Part shown: in pieces, positions 1 to 11,445 of the stretch | How positions within the stretch are numbered: position 1 is the first letter of the stretch | Layout: every line of letters begins with the position of its first letter | Assembly: GCA_016800925.1 (NCBI GenBank) | Contig: JABCPU010000345.1 | Location: 1-64,000 of the forward strand | Direction of reading: 5' to 3' | Source: Suillus spraguei | Taxonomy: Eukaryota; Basidiomycota; Agaricomycetes; Boletales; Suillaceae | Length of the DNA stretch: 64,000 bases | Position numbers and translations under genes: made by a program | The notes under the pieces: generated by a model | Told to the model about the DNA's origin: nothing | The model's database searches: none | What the model saw: only the letters and a program-made list of their open reading frames with translations

Positions 1-39
1 GAACACTGTAGAGGAGTAGGTCCGGATATTATGGAGATC

Positions 40-1045
40 AGGTCAGGAGATCATAGTGGAGATAGGATGCATCTTCGCGGTATACTGGGTTATCCACATG
101 GACTGGGTCCATCCAGGCTCATGAGAAACTTGTATCCTTTCTCTCCAGGTGCACCGATGCGTGGCCTGTGGAACTCTATATAGAACATTATCTATATAGG
201 ATACATCTTCGCGGTGGACTGGGTTATCCACATAGACTGGGTCCACCCAGGCTCACGAGGAACTAGTATCCTTTCTCTCCAGGTACACCGATGCGTGGCC
301 TGTGGAACTCTATATAGAACATTATCCATATAGGATACATCTTCGCGGTGGACTGGGTTATCAACATAGACTGGGTCCACCCAGGTTTACAAGGAACTGG
401 TATCCTTTCTTTCCAGGTACACCGACGCGTGGCCTGTGGAACTCTATATAGAACATTATCTATACAGGGGCAGGGCATGGCTTTCCCTTTCTTCATGCTG
501 GTGCATCCGGGCACCCTGTACAATGCGGAAACTGGAGCTGCTCAGAAGCCCAGTTTTCCTGTGGTTGTCCTGGACTTCTATGAGAATGGCTTGGCCTCAG
601 CTTGTGTGCTGTACCACTTACCTGAGTATGAGCCCCTAATTTCGGACGAAATATGAGGGGGAGTTCTGGTGGTGGAGGAGCGGAGCTCTGTGGATCTCAA
701 GGCAAGTGTTGAACTACTTTAGAGGAGTAGGTCCAGATTTATGGAGATCAGATCTGGAGATCATAGTGGAGATAGAATGCATCTTCACTGAGTCCACCCA
801 TGTTTGTGATGAATTAGTATCCTTTCTTACCAGGTGCACCCCTACCAGGTACAAAACATTTATCCTATATAGGCGCAGCAGCATTGATTTCCATTTCTTC
901 ATCCAGGTGCACTCAGGTTCACAACGAAGTAGTATCCTTTCTTGCCAGGTACACCGATGCGTGGCCTGTGGAACTTTACATAGAACATTATCTATACAGG
1001 GGCAATGGCATCGATCCACATATCCACATGGAATTGGTCCACCCA
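40..1045. repeat. 134-bp tandem repeat with diverged copies
   Basis: Three near-identical units recur at exactly 134 bp spacing: the string GAACATTATC starts at 183, 317 and 451. More diverged copies follow at about 780-880 and 900-1000. Each unit carries a core reading roughly ACTGGGTCCACCCAGG, then AACTAGTATCC, then a CCAGGTACACC-like end. The same core builds the inverted repeats at 6466-7575. The open frames through this block follow the repeat and are not gene-like. I see no terminal repeats or protein that would identify the element class. Confidence 0.85.
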
Positions 1046-1190
1046 AATGTCACACTATTTCGCACAACATTGTTTTTGGTTATAAGATCGATAATGGTTT
1101 GTATTTGACATATATGACCTCCAAAATGATGTGTGTCAGAAACAGAGTACACCCTCTTGATGACAGTCAATAACAAGAAGGATGACATGC

Positions 1191-1410
1191 CCACACCACT
1201 TGTGGCATCCTCTGACTGCACTGGTGACACTGCACATGCTGTTACAGACGGGTGACCAGAGGTATTGCACACCCATGCCACTTGTGGCATCCTCTGACTG
1301 CACTGGTGATATTGTGTACGCTGTTACAAATGGGTGACCACATATATTGCATGCCCACGCCACTTGTGGCATCGCTAACTGAACCGACCAGTGCATTCAG
1401 CGGATGCCAC
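1191..1410. repeat. 82-bp tandem repeat, about 2.6 copies
   Basis: The motif CCACTTGTGGCATC starts at 1196, 1278 and 1360, a period of 82 bp. CCACTTGTGG itself has dyad symmetry (CCACNNGTGG). No coding signal is seen. Confidence 0.8.
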
Positions 1411-1429
1411 AAGTGAGCGTGCACGCATG

Positions 1430-2080
1430 ATCTTTCCTGAAAGACATCTGCAAGCCCTATTTGTTCACATACAACTCACATAGGATCTGAGATGAGTTTC
1501 TGAAGTATTCATCGCAGCAGGCATTCATTGATGCAAGGAACTTGGAAATACTTCACACATCCTTGCATGAATATTTTAAGATCTGATGATGTCCTTTAAT
1601 GAATTGCAGCATTGATAATATGTTGAATTCTACTCAATCAAGACAAAATGGCATTGAAATGGACAATGTTGGAGGGGGTCAGAGAAAGTAGTTTTGAGCC
1701 AGACCAAAAACACAAAGACACTTGAGATGACATACTCAACAGCTGTAAACACAACAATGTGCTCATAGCAGACAACGCACTGATTTGTATATGCCAATAA
1801 GACATGACATTCACACTTCAGAAAGCAATCATAAATCCACTTTGAATGTCTCATTCATTAATGTGAAAATTAATAGACAACCTGTCCATTCAGATTAGGC
1901 GGTGCAATCATGAAATTGTGACTATTATAAACAGACGACACTTTGCATCAATCAGTTATTCCCGCAGAATGTGCAAGCTATACCGATGCCACAGAATGAT
2001 CATCACAAGACCGAGTTGCAGAATGTATTAGCATAGAACTTATCATTCATGCGAAGAACAATAACACAGAATTATAATTA
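1430..2080. other. AT-rich stretch without a recognisable gene
   Basis: No spliced or unspliced frame here resembles a protein I know. The longest open frame (about 1630-1854, minus) has no domain and no sensible splice neighbours. It separates the 82-bp repeats from the 140-bp satellite. Confidence 0.4.
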
Positions 2081-2084
2081 TTTG

Positions 2085-3990
2085 AAGGTACTAAGGCAGA
2101 TATAGATGTGCAAAAGGCGCCAAGAGCAAGCTGCCCTTTAATTCCCATGGGGAATGGAAACGCAGGACTATCACATAGAGGCAGGAAGGACACAGCAATA
2201 GCACCGACGACAAAGTAATCAAGATATCGAGAGATGGTGTCCAAGGAGTCACTCAAGGCGCCAAGAGCAAGCTGCCCTTTAATTCCCATGGGAACGGAAC
2301 GCAGGACTATACATAGAGCAGGAAGGACACAGCAATAGCACCGACGACAAAGTAATCAAGAGTATCGAGAGATGGTGTCCAAGGAGTCGCTCAAGGCGCC
2401 AAGAGCAAGCTGCCCTTTAATTCCCATGGGGAACGGAAACGCAGGACTATTGCAGAGGCAGGAAGGACACACCAATAGCACCGACGACGAAGTAATCAAT
2501 AGTATCGAGAGATGGTGTCCAAGGAGTCGCTCAAAGCGCCAAGAGCAAGCTGCCCTTTAATTCCCATGGGGAACGGAAACGCAGGACTATCACATAGAGG
2601 CAGGAAGGACACAGCAATAGCACCGACGACAAAGTAATCAAGTATCGAGAGATGGTGTCCAAGGAGTCGCTCAAGGCGCCAAGAGCAAGCTGCCCTTTAA
2701 TTCCCATGGGGAACGGAAACGCAGGACTATTGCAGAGGCAGGAAGGACACACCAATAGCACCGACGACGAAGTAATCAATAGTATCGAGAGATGGTGTCC
2801 AAGGAGTCGCTCAAAGCGCCAAGAGCAAGCTGCCCTTTAATTCCCATGGGGAACGGAAACGCAGGACTATTAGAGGCAGGAAGGACACACAATAGCACCG
2901 ACGACAAGTAATCAAGAGTATCGAGAGATGGTGTCCAAGGAGTCGCTCAAGCGCCAAGAGCAAGCTGCCCTTTAATTCCCATGGGGAACGGAAACGCAGG
3001 ACTATCACATAGAGGCAGGAAGGACACAGCAATAGCACCGACGACGAAGTAATCAAGAGTATCGAGAGATGGTGTCCAAGGAGTCGCTCAAGGCGCCAAG
3101 AGCAAGCTGCCCTTTAATTCCCATGGGGAACGGAAACGCAGGACTATTGCAGAGGCAGGAAGGACACACCAATAGCACCGACGACGAAGTAATCAAGAGT
3201 ATCGAGAGATGGTGTCCAAGGAGTCGCTCAAAGCGCCAAGAGCAAGCTGCCCTTTAATTCCCATGGGGAACGGAAACGCAGGACTATTGCAGAGGCAGGA
3301 AGGACACACCAATAGCACCGACGACGAAGTAATCAAGAGTATCGAGAGATGGTGTCCAAGGAGTCGCTCAAAGCGCCAAGAGCAAGCTGCCCTTTAATTC
3401 CCATGGGGAACGGAAACGCAGGACTATTGCAGAGGCAGGAAGGACACACCAATAGCACCGACGACGAAGTAATCAAGAGTATCGAGAGATGGTGTCCAAG
3501 GAGTCACTCAAGGCGTCAAGAGCAAGCTGCCCTTTAATTCCCATGGGGAACGGAAACGCAGGACTATTGCAGAGGCAGGAAGGACACCCAATAGCACCGA
3601 CGACGAAGTAATCAAGAGTATCGAGAGATGGTGTCCAAGGAGTCACTCAAGGCCAAGAGCAAGCTGCCCTTTAATTCCCATGGGGAACGGAAACGCAGGA
3701 CTATTGCAGAGGCAGGAAGGACACACCAATAGCACCGACGACGAAGTAATCAAGAGTATCGAGAGATGGTGTCCAAGGAGTCACTCAAGGCGTCAAGAGC
3801 AAGCTGCCCTTTAATTCCCATGGGGAACGGAAACGCAGGACTATTGCAGAGGCAGGAAGGACACGCCAATAGCACCGACGACGAAGTAATCAAGAGTATC
3901 GAGAGATGGTGTCCAAGGTGTCACTCAAGGCGCCAAGAGCAAGCTGCCCTTTAATTCCCATGGGGAACGGAAACGCAGGACTACCACAGA
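2085..3990. repeat. 140-bp satellite array, 14 copies
   Basis: The string AAGCTGCCCTTTAATTCCCA recurs near 2127, 2268, 2408, 2548, 2688, 2828, 2962, 3103, 3243, 3383, 3523, 3661, 3801 and 3941, a period of 139-141 bp. Units in the centre are nearly identical, including several around 3070-3520, whereas the edges differ by small indels such as GCAGAGG versus ACATAGAGG after GGACTAT. This is the usual picture for a homogenised satellite. The unit length is not a multiple of three, so the repeated ~62-residue open frames are not one repeat protein. A stray copy lies at 7265-7430. Confidence 0.95.
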
Positions 3991-4627
3991 GAGGCTGGAG
4001 AGGACTTGGTGTTGACGACATTAGAGTAATGTGGGGAGGCTGAATTGCTGCACACCAGGACGATGATACAGAGAGGAGGTAGGATAGGTCACCGTCAGCG
4101 ACGATGGAACGCCCATGAGGCGCGAAACCCATGATGGAGGTAAAGGGAAAGAGTGAAGAAGACAGGAAATGCGCCTACGTGGAATTTGAACATGAGATCA
4201 CGTGATATTCTCACGCCACAGTTTGTGCACAAACTGCGGGCGTTTCCGTGATGACAAATCACAGTAGACGTCGTAGTTACGGCCCTTGTAGGCACCCCAC
4301 AGAAGTCAGCACTTGTATAAAACTCATACTTCTAGCTACTTGAACACAGAATTCTTAGCATATATACGAACGACCACATTTGAAGTAGAATTGAGTGAGA
4401 TAGTTGAAAGTGCTGAGATTTTCACAAACCCTTATTTCAGATGTCAAGCGCACTCCTCATATATTTCTATTAAAACTACAAAGTGCTCTATGGAAGGTGA
4501 GGAATATTGAAGTGACACTTTTGACGATGGGAAGAATGCTACATACATCATGAAAGAAATATAATTGGATGTAAAGCGGTACATAGTGAAACCACAGAAA
4601 AAATGTAACTTCACATGTAAAGATGTC
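3991..4627. other. Intergenic DNA with an 18-bp perfect palindrome
   Basis: There is no gene-like frame. At 4219-4236 lies CAGTTTGTGCACAAACTG, which equals its own reverse complement. It is downstream of the JmjC gene's stop, so it could be a protein-binding site or chance. There is no supporting context. Confidence 0.4.
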
Positions 4628-6210
4628 CTACAATTGTAGCGAGACCTTCAACACTCGGTCTAGAGCATCCCTGTCAATGGATTCTCCAGGGGAAAACTGA
4701 TTTCCTTGATATAGAACGTAACTTGCAGAAACCCACTGAGAGACTCCCAGATACTCCAGTATAACATCCGAGATGTCAATACTTGGTTGTGCAGTTTCTG
4801 TGTCTCGGACAGATCGTTGACTGCTTCCCTTGGCGCGATACTGAATCGATTTCATTGCCATCATGCATATACTGAGCAATGGTCGCGTAAACAACACTGA
4901 GTATTTTATTAGTTTCTTCTGTATGACAAAGGACCAACAACTTACTTATGTTTCGGGATAGGTAAGGGATCGCTATGACCATGCGACGAATGGTCTCTAA
5001 GGCATGCGCAAGATTCTGGTTAGTGGTGGAGTCAGCGACTTCGATGTCGATGTATCGCGCAAGTTCGGTCAGGTGCATGCAACCATAATGGTAAAAGTGA
5101 CCACCCGTAGCAAAGGAGGCTATGGGTGTATACACTGCATGCATCATGCAAGGTGGTTGTATCCTAAAAGTATAGTATGGTATGTTAGTGATCTTACAGA
5201 CATAAGATAATTGCCGCACAGAATATCACCAGGCAGGAGAGTTATCACCTCCGCATTACAATGACTCTTCAGCCATTCCGTGTGTTCCATGAAGTTGACA
5301 AGCCGTGTTGCGATATTTTGAAGATGGCTACGGTCATGTTGTCGGCCTCTGGGTCTGAAGTAAACCCACAACTTCACACCAACCTCCATCTGTATCCACG
5401 TTAATGTGCCTGCAGCATCATGATGCGGATATGTGAGAAATCCAGCATGGTGCACCATACCCCATCCCTTGACCGTAAAATTTTCAGGATGTATCCTTGT
5501 CGTGATTGGAACAACATGAGTAGTTTCGTTCCAGCCGTAAACAAGCCCGTGATCGATTTGTCTAAATAATTGCTGTGATTTAAAAAAAAAACACGAAATA
5601 GTATTATTAAAAATTTACAGGAGAGATTTGGGTAAGGCGACCTGTGCGAGTGGGAGGTCAAGGATACATTGGATTTTAGTTGGATCGTTCATTGCGTCGA
5701 AGAATGATTTAACACTACCACTCTTTGTTGGGTGGACATGATCCTTCGATCTAATCATAACATCTGCAGGCGACATCAATGATGCAGTAATTGTACTGAT
5801 TCAATATAACGGTCACCATGAATGCAAACAGGCCGATTTGGCGAAATAGCAAACTGTTTCTCTAGGTATTCTGCTGATAGATCGATATCCAATCGATCTT
5901 GTTCTTTGCCTCTGATTACAACGGCCTGGTTTGCACTGAGTGCGCGACTGACCATGTGCAAGATGTCATCTTTCTCAAGCACGTCATTAGTTAGATGAAG
6001 GACATTGTCGGATGTAGATGTCGAAGTTGGAAATTCTGCCAAAAATTTGATGATCGGAATGTCAACGGAATCGCAAACATTGGCATTCTCTCCAGAGGAA
6101 ACCAAGGGTAGAACAGTAGTATGGCCATCCATCCATCTAATGGTGTCGCTCTCAACTGGGACTTGTGTTCCCAGAACTCCGACAGTGAGATCAAGCTGTG
6201 AAGATGACAT
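4628..6210 (-). CDS. JmjC-domain protein (putative Fe(II)/2-oxoglutarate enzyme), five exons
   Basis: The coding structure is complement(4628..4896, 4946..5163, 5220..5561, 5619..5763, 5817..6210), giving 455 residues with all four introns (49-57 nt) in phase. The N-terminal half contains a segment reading QAVVIRGKE, typical of the region before a JmjC fold. The iron-binding HxD is in GFLTYPHHDAAG, followed by TWIQMEVGVKLW. The second His comes from a spliced exon as LIQPPCMMHAVYTP. The His-X-Asp...His triad and the P-x-x-x-H-x-V-x-T-P block are JmjC hallmarks, and agaricomycetes carry many such genes. The C-terminal ~90 residues are unrecognised. The start is the first ATG after an upstream in-frame stop; an additional 5' exon is possible. 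The target (histone, another protein or a nucleic acid) cannot be told from sequence. Repeats flank it on both sides, but the frame is undamaged. Confidence 0.85.
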
Positions 6211-6465
6211 GGAAGATAAAGTAGGTGTGTCGAATGACTTGTTGAGGCTTTACAACGAGGTTGCTTACCTGATACAATCCATTTTAGGAAAATATTAGAA
6301 CATTGTGTACATGCGTCACAGAAATATGGGCCAACCGACCTCAAGGAAAGCAATCGCGTTAACAAAGAAATTGTAGTCAGCTACACGTATACTGCGGGGT
6401 ATTGAAAATATTTTCTTCTGTTTACAAAGAAAATATCTTCAGTATAGGTGTACATCTTTGCAGTG

Positions 6466-6967
6466 TACTGGGATATCTACATGGACTGGGTCAACCCAGG
6501 CTCATGAGGAACTAGTATCCTTTCTTTCCAGGCACACCCCGAAAGCCGGCTCAGGTATGGCTTTGGCTTTCAAGCAAAGCAACAGGCAGTGGTGTGCCTG
6601 GAAAGACAGGATACTAGTTCCTCACGAGCCTGGGTGGACCCAGTCCATGTAGATATCCCAGTACACCGCAAAGATTTACACCTATACTGGAGGATATTGA
6701 AAATATCTTCTTCGGTTAACAAAGAAATATCTTCAATATCCTCCAGTATAGGTGTACATCTTTGCGGTGTACTGGGATATCTACATGGACTGGGTCCACC
6801 CAGGCTCGTGAGGAACTAGTATCCTGTCTTTCCAGGCACACCGCTGCCTGTTGCTTTGCTTGAAAGCCAAAGCCATACCTGAGCCGGCTTTCGGGGTGTG
6901 CCTGGAAAGAAAGGATACTAGTTCCTCATGAGCCTGGGTTGACCCAGTCCATGTAGATATCCCAGTA
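6466..6967. repeat. Large inverted repeat (two ~250-bp arms)
   Basis: The sequence from TACTGGGATATCTACATGG at 6466 is matched in reverse complement down to CCATGTAGATATCCCAGTA ending at 6967, with the centre near 6716 in GAAAATATCTTCTTCGGTTAAC. Each arm holds two opposed copies of the core also found in the 134-bp unit, so the block is a palindrome of smaller palindromes. There are no coding features. It resembles a fold-back or miniature element. Confidence 0.85.
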
Positions 6968-6978
6968 TTAACAAAGAC

Positions 6979-7264
6979 AATATCTTCAATATCCTCCAGT
7001 ATAGGTGTACATCTTTGCGGTGTACTGGGATATCTACATGGACTGGGTCCACCCAGGCTCACGAGGAACTAGTATCCTTTCTTTCCAGGCACACCCCTAA
7101 AGTTGGCTCAGGTGTGGCTTTGGCTTGAAAGCAACGTGCCAGGCAGTGGTATGCCTGGAAAGACAGGATACTAGTTCCTCGCAAGCCTGGGTGGACCCAG
7201 TCCATGTAGATATCCCAGTACACCGCAAAGATGTACACCTATACTGGAGGATATTGAAGATATT
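6979..7264. repeat. Second inverted repeat of the same family
   Basis: AATATCTTCAATATCC at 6979 is mirrored by GGATATTGAAGATATT ending at 7264, with the centre near 7121. This is one foldback unit of the same core, with an asymmetric middle containing AAAGTTGGCTCAGG. It abuts the preceding palindrome and looks like the basic duplicated module. Confidence 0.8.
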
Positions 7265-7430
7265 TTGTTTGATGCAGGACTATCACAGAGAGGCAGGAAG
7301 GACTCAGAAATAGCACCAACGACAACTTAATCAGAAGTACCGAGGCTGATTGAGATGGTGTCCAAGGAGTCGCTCAAGGTGCCAAGAGCAAGCTGCCCTT
7401 TTATTCCCATGGGGAACGGAAATGCAGAAA
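7265..7430. repeat. Stray copy of the 140-bp satellite unit
   Basis: The segment from TGCAGGACTATCACAGAGAG to GGGGAACGGAAATGCAG is one slightly extended and diverged satellite unit, about 3.3 kb from the main array. It sits exactly between two copies of the foldback family (ending 7264 and restarting at about 7431). Confidence 0.85.
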
Positions 7431-7575
7431 AATATGTACTGGGATATCTACATGGACTGGGTCCACCCAGGCTCGCGAGGAACTAGTATCCTTTATTTCC
7501 AGGCACACCACTAAAGCCGGCTCAGGTATGGCTTTGACTTTAAAGCCATACCTGAGCTGGCTTTAAAGCAACACA
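7431..7575. repeat. Partial copy of the foldback family
   Basis: The block starts with GTACTGGGATATCTACATGG, contains the ACTGGGTCCACCCAGG core, and ends in a small hairpin made by AGGTATGGCTTTGACTTTA and TAAAGCCATACCTGAGC. Confidence 0.8.
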
Positions 7576-7924
7576 ACAATACATCAAAGCCCTTGTATAT
7601 TACCCTATCTTTGCGTCTGATCTACTCAAATAAATATCTTTATGATTTTAGAAATTTTATTCCGCTCTCAGTGCCCAAATATTAAGGCTGAGCCACTTTA
7701 AGCCATGGCAACGCTAATCACAACGATTACTGCAAACCACTAATACATTGATCGTGACATAGCAAGCACTTCAGCTTCACATTAACATACTAGGTGCAAT
7801 TGACTGATCACTATATTTCTGTGACGCATGTACATACAATGTTGTAATATGTCCGACTGAACGTTAGCAGCATCACTATCCAGACGGATAAACAATATTG
7901 TCAAGCCAATCCTGAATAAATCAA
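7576..7924. other. Intergenic, no gene seen
   Basis: This AT-rich sequence downstream of the X1 stop codon has no frame or repeat of note. Confidence 0.4.
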
Positions 7925-10909
7925 TCATCTTGATGAGGAAGGCACCTTCATACTCACATCAGTGTTGGAGGCCATAGCTGACGTTGATTCCACGACAATG
8001 CTCGCATCTTTGTCCGATGAATGTTCCATCACGCCAACTTCAGAGGCTCCCTCGCCATCATCAGCTGTTCTGATGGATTCAGTAACGTCAACGCCTTCAA
8101 CAGCCACCGCTTGACTGTCAACAACTCCGGGATCTAATTCATCGACTTCCCCGATGGCGTCAGCATCTTCGTCCATAGAGATATCAGACACATCAGGCGT
8201 TGATGCTACTAAGACAGTCGATGGAAGAATAGGTGGAGAGGCAGATTGTGTGTTGACGTTCTCTTTAGGACGCTTTGATGGACCACGACCACCATCCTTC
8301 TGTGAAGCAACAATTGAATTATGACGCAAAGATAAATATATGGAAATGTACCTTAGGTGGTGATGCATGTGAGGAAGTCCTCTTGCGTTTTCCCTCATTA
8401 CGACCTATCTCATTAGACGTCCCGTCAATTGAACAGTCCTGGCCACCGATATCCATGTCTTTTAGCGCATTTGTGACAGTGGTATGCTCTTCAGTTAAAT
8501 CGTGATCGCCGTCAGCGTCCATCGAGCTCGTTAGAGAGAGCCACGGCAAAGTCATGTCAGACATCATACTAACACATATATGAGTGAGGTCGAATGCGAA
8601 TGACATGTATTAAACATACCTGATGGTCACCGCCGGTGGTGATCCCACAGCCATTGTGCTCGAACTTCCATCAAAATCGTTATTCAAAGCAACAGACCTC
8701 CCAAGTCTGTAGAGAAGATGCCTCATGAATTGAGGACGCGTATCGATGTGAGCAATGGCTGAATACAATCGTTCCATTCCAAGTGCCTCATAAAAATGAT
8801 TTGCGTTGGCGAACTGCATGCCTCTGGGACTGTCCGGAATCACAAGACCATCAACATCAGTATCGAAAGGAATCATCGCCAGCTGGCGAAATCGGAGGAG
8901 CATCCATGCACCCAGCTTGAGAAAAATCTGCGAGTTTCCTTCCTCAAACGCGATCCTATTCCATGTCTCCCAGTCGTCCAAACCAGGAGGAAGGATGGTG
9001 TCGTCAATTGCCTCGGAGTCACTCTCGGACATATCCAAGTCACATGCAACAGCCTGACCAATGTCAGAGGACATGAGTAATTTTCAATGTATATTGTAGA
9101 AAAGCGTACCTCAGGTGTAAGTCCACCAGCTGATTCATTACCAGTAGTCAAAAATACATCCTGCACGTTCTCAACATTGCTTTCTCGCATCTTCCCCTTT
9201 CCCTTCACACCTACCACCTCCATGTCGCCGTCATCATCTGACTCATCCAACTCGATGGTAATAGGACCTCCAGTTTTTAGTTCAAGAGGAATCATGATCG
9301 TAGTATCCTTACAAATTTTTGTTAGTAATATAAAGTCACGAGGACTTTATCGATGTACTTACATCTTCTTCTACCTTGATGTTGGTTTCCCCACGCATCG
9401 ATGTACTCTCATCTTCGCTCTCTGAATCAATGATTTGAGTTGGAGCTTTCTTCTTCCTTGAACGCCTGGGTTTTGCAGTCGATTTACGTTGTTTTGATTG
9501 CTTCTTTGCATCCTCTCGATCCTCAAACATACCGGCGACAATCTCGCTATAAGTCTCCTGTGAATTATGAATTACAAAGTGAACGATTGAATCATTATAA
9601 AGAACATACCTCCTCATCAGATACAATGACTGTGGACTTGGGCTGACGATTTTTTGATGATGATGTCACGTTCCTACGATGTCCACCTCCTTCCAAATGT
9701 TTCGACTTGGGTCCAGCGATCTTCGTTTGTACATTAACCTCAATGTCATCGAGATCAACAAGGTCTCCATCCAACGATGTTTGTTCATGGCTGCTCGATT
9801 GCGCAGTAGCTTTAACCCTTCCGGTCGTCGCATTCTGGGGAGGCCTTCGTCTTATTTCGATCTCGAATGGTTGCTTAGTACCTTCAAAATGTACTGCCTT
9901 CTTGGTCTTTTCTTGTTTAATCTCGACATCTGCCTGTTCTTCTGGTGGGGATTGGAGCGCAGTAACGACTTCAGCGGACAACTGTGATGCTGACCGTGTG
10001 TGTTCAAAGTTTCCACCACACATATTGTCGCCATTCAAGCAGAAAAGCTCGTGTAATAGCACACCGGTCACTGAAATAGACGGTGGCACATTTATACATC
10101 TCACACGTAAATATATCGACAATCACTCACAATCTTGGACTTTTTTGTACGGCTTTTTATCCTTAAATGAGTCCCATGAACGCTTCATCGTTTTGAGAGC
10201 GCCGTCTTGCTGGTCTTTGGTATAGGAATTGTCGTGCAGTGCAAGGGCCATATGAAAATCCAGATGGGCAGACCGCCACTTGGGACTTGTGCAATTGACG
10301 TCGCACCCTAGCTCCCCTTTGAACGCAGAGATGACTTGTGCGAAATATGATGTCAACGAAATGTAGAGTTGGAACTCCTCATTTACGGCCGGCGATTTTT
10401 CAAGTTGCTTAATGGCGCTCGCGGTACTCTGGTACAGGTGAAACTGATGTACGATGAGTGTCAGTATATGAATGTATTTTTCCGGAACCTTTTCAAGTGT
10501 AATCAACATTCAAGTCAGCATAAAAAGCAGCAGGTGTAGGGAGCATACCTCAGCGGTGGCATCAGCTATAGTCAACGTAGTAATATTGTTTTGACATCCC
10601 AGAGAGACCTCATGACTCAAGAGAACCTCGATCATCTGCAGAGATCGATCACAAATGTCTAGTACGACAGAATCTTGTCTTGGGAATGCCATCTATGAAT
10701 GAAATGAACGAGGTCAATGTGACGATTTGATTTTACTTGAACACTATGAGATCACTAACTCTTCGGTTCACCGAATGTGTTTTGGAGGCGTGGGAACTGA
10801 TACATAAATGTAAATTATTCTCGACATTCCAAAGTTTGACGACCTCACACATAACAGGTAACAGTTGTGCTGCCGGTCTAATTTGACTGCTTGATGGTTG
10901 TATGAACAT
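7925..10909 (-). CDS. Unknown nuclear-type protein X1, nine exons
   Basis: Structure: complement(7925..8299, 8352..8568, 8620..9053, 9110..9307, 9363..9557, 9610..10070, 10131..10488, 10549..10692, 10760..10909), 843 residues, every junction in phase with introns of 51-67 nt. I do not recognise the family. Visible parts are an N-terminal helical region, a conserved block around LDFHMALALHDNSY, a long acidic and basic low-complexity middle (LVDLDDIEV, KPRRSRKKK, ESEDES), a conserved helical block (WMLLRFRQL, DSPRGMQF, FYEALGM, LYRLGRS), a likely nuclear signal (GKRKRTSS) and an acidic tail. The two conserved blocks match X2 (15168-18786) in order, so the two are paralogues. It is divergent from Y1 across the palindrome at 10967-11412. 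Charge pattern and signals suggest a nuclear location; that is inference. Confidence 0.75.
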
Positions 10910-10966
10910 CAATCAAATAAGTGTGCAATGAAGGGTGACCTTCGCGACTGTGTAAGGTGAGCCTAT

Positions 10967-11412
10967 GCTGCAAATAATCAGCATGCGAATATAATGACCA
11001 AAACAGGCAAGTCATGCTCGTCACACGTTCCCGAAACCTTTATGCTTGCTGTTGCACACAGCGAGCTCAGTCATGTAACAATTTGAATACATTCGTTCAC
11101 AATTCTTTCCCTGAAGCTTTAGGGTATCATTCAATAACATATATTTGGTATATATATGTACAATGCTTCACATCCCTGCGTCCAATAATGATAATGCTAA
11201 ATATATGAATAAATGTACGTATATATACCAAATATATGTTATTGAATGATACTCTAAAGCTTCAGGGAAAGAATTGTGAACGAATGTATTCAAATTTTTA
11301 CATGACTGAGCTCGCTGTGTGCAACAGCAAGCACAAAGGTTTCGGGAACGTGTGACGAGCATGGCTTACCTATTTTGGCCATTATATTCACGCGCTGATG
11401 ATTATTTGCAGC
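10967..11412. repeat. Foldback palindrome between X1 and Y1 (arms ~197 bp, spacer 53 bp)
   Basis: The left arm 10967-11161 begins GCTGCAAATAATCAGC. The right arm 11215-11412 is its near-perfect reverse complement, ending GATGATTATTTGCAGC. Both arms contain the same GTTTCGGGAACGTGTGACGA and CTTCAGGGAAAGAATTGTGA blocks in opposite orientation. The spacer (11162-11214) is unique AT-rich DNA. The element occupies most of the 536 bp between the start codons of X1 (10909) and Y1 (11446), so both promoters must lie in or beside it. Confidence 0.9.
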
Positions 11413-11445
11413 ACTGTTGATTTCTAACGTAATTTTGTCTTCGAA

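Noticed and set aside
348..1173. 102-155 codon frames at the left edge
   Set aside because: They run through the 134-bp repeats and change meaning with each copy; no domain, and frames on both strands are equally open.
1630..1854. Minus-strand 74-codon frame as a membrane protein
   Set aside because: Hydrophobic but without start context, neighbours or homology I recognise; chance frame in AT-rich DNA.
2372..3954. Repeated ~62-codon open frames as a repeat-protein gene
   Set aside because: They restart in every 140-bp satellite unit; the unit is not a multiple of three and indels shift the frame, so no continuous protein exists.
2085..3990. CRISPR array
   Set aside because: The repeat has no unique spacers, the unit is 140 bp, and the genome is a fungus.
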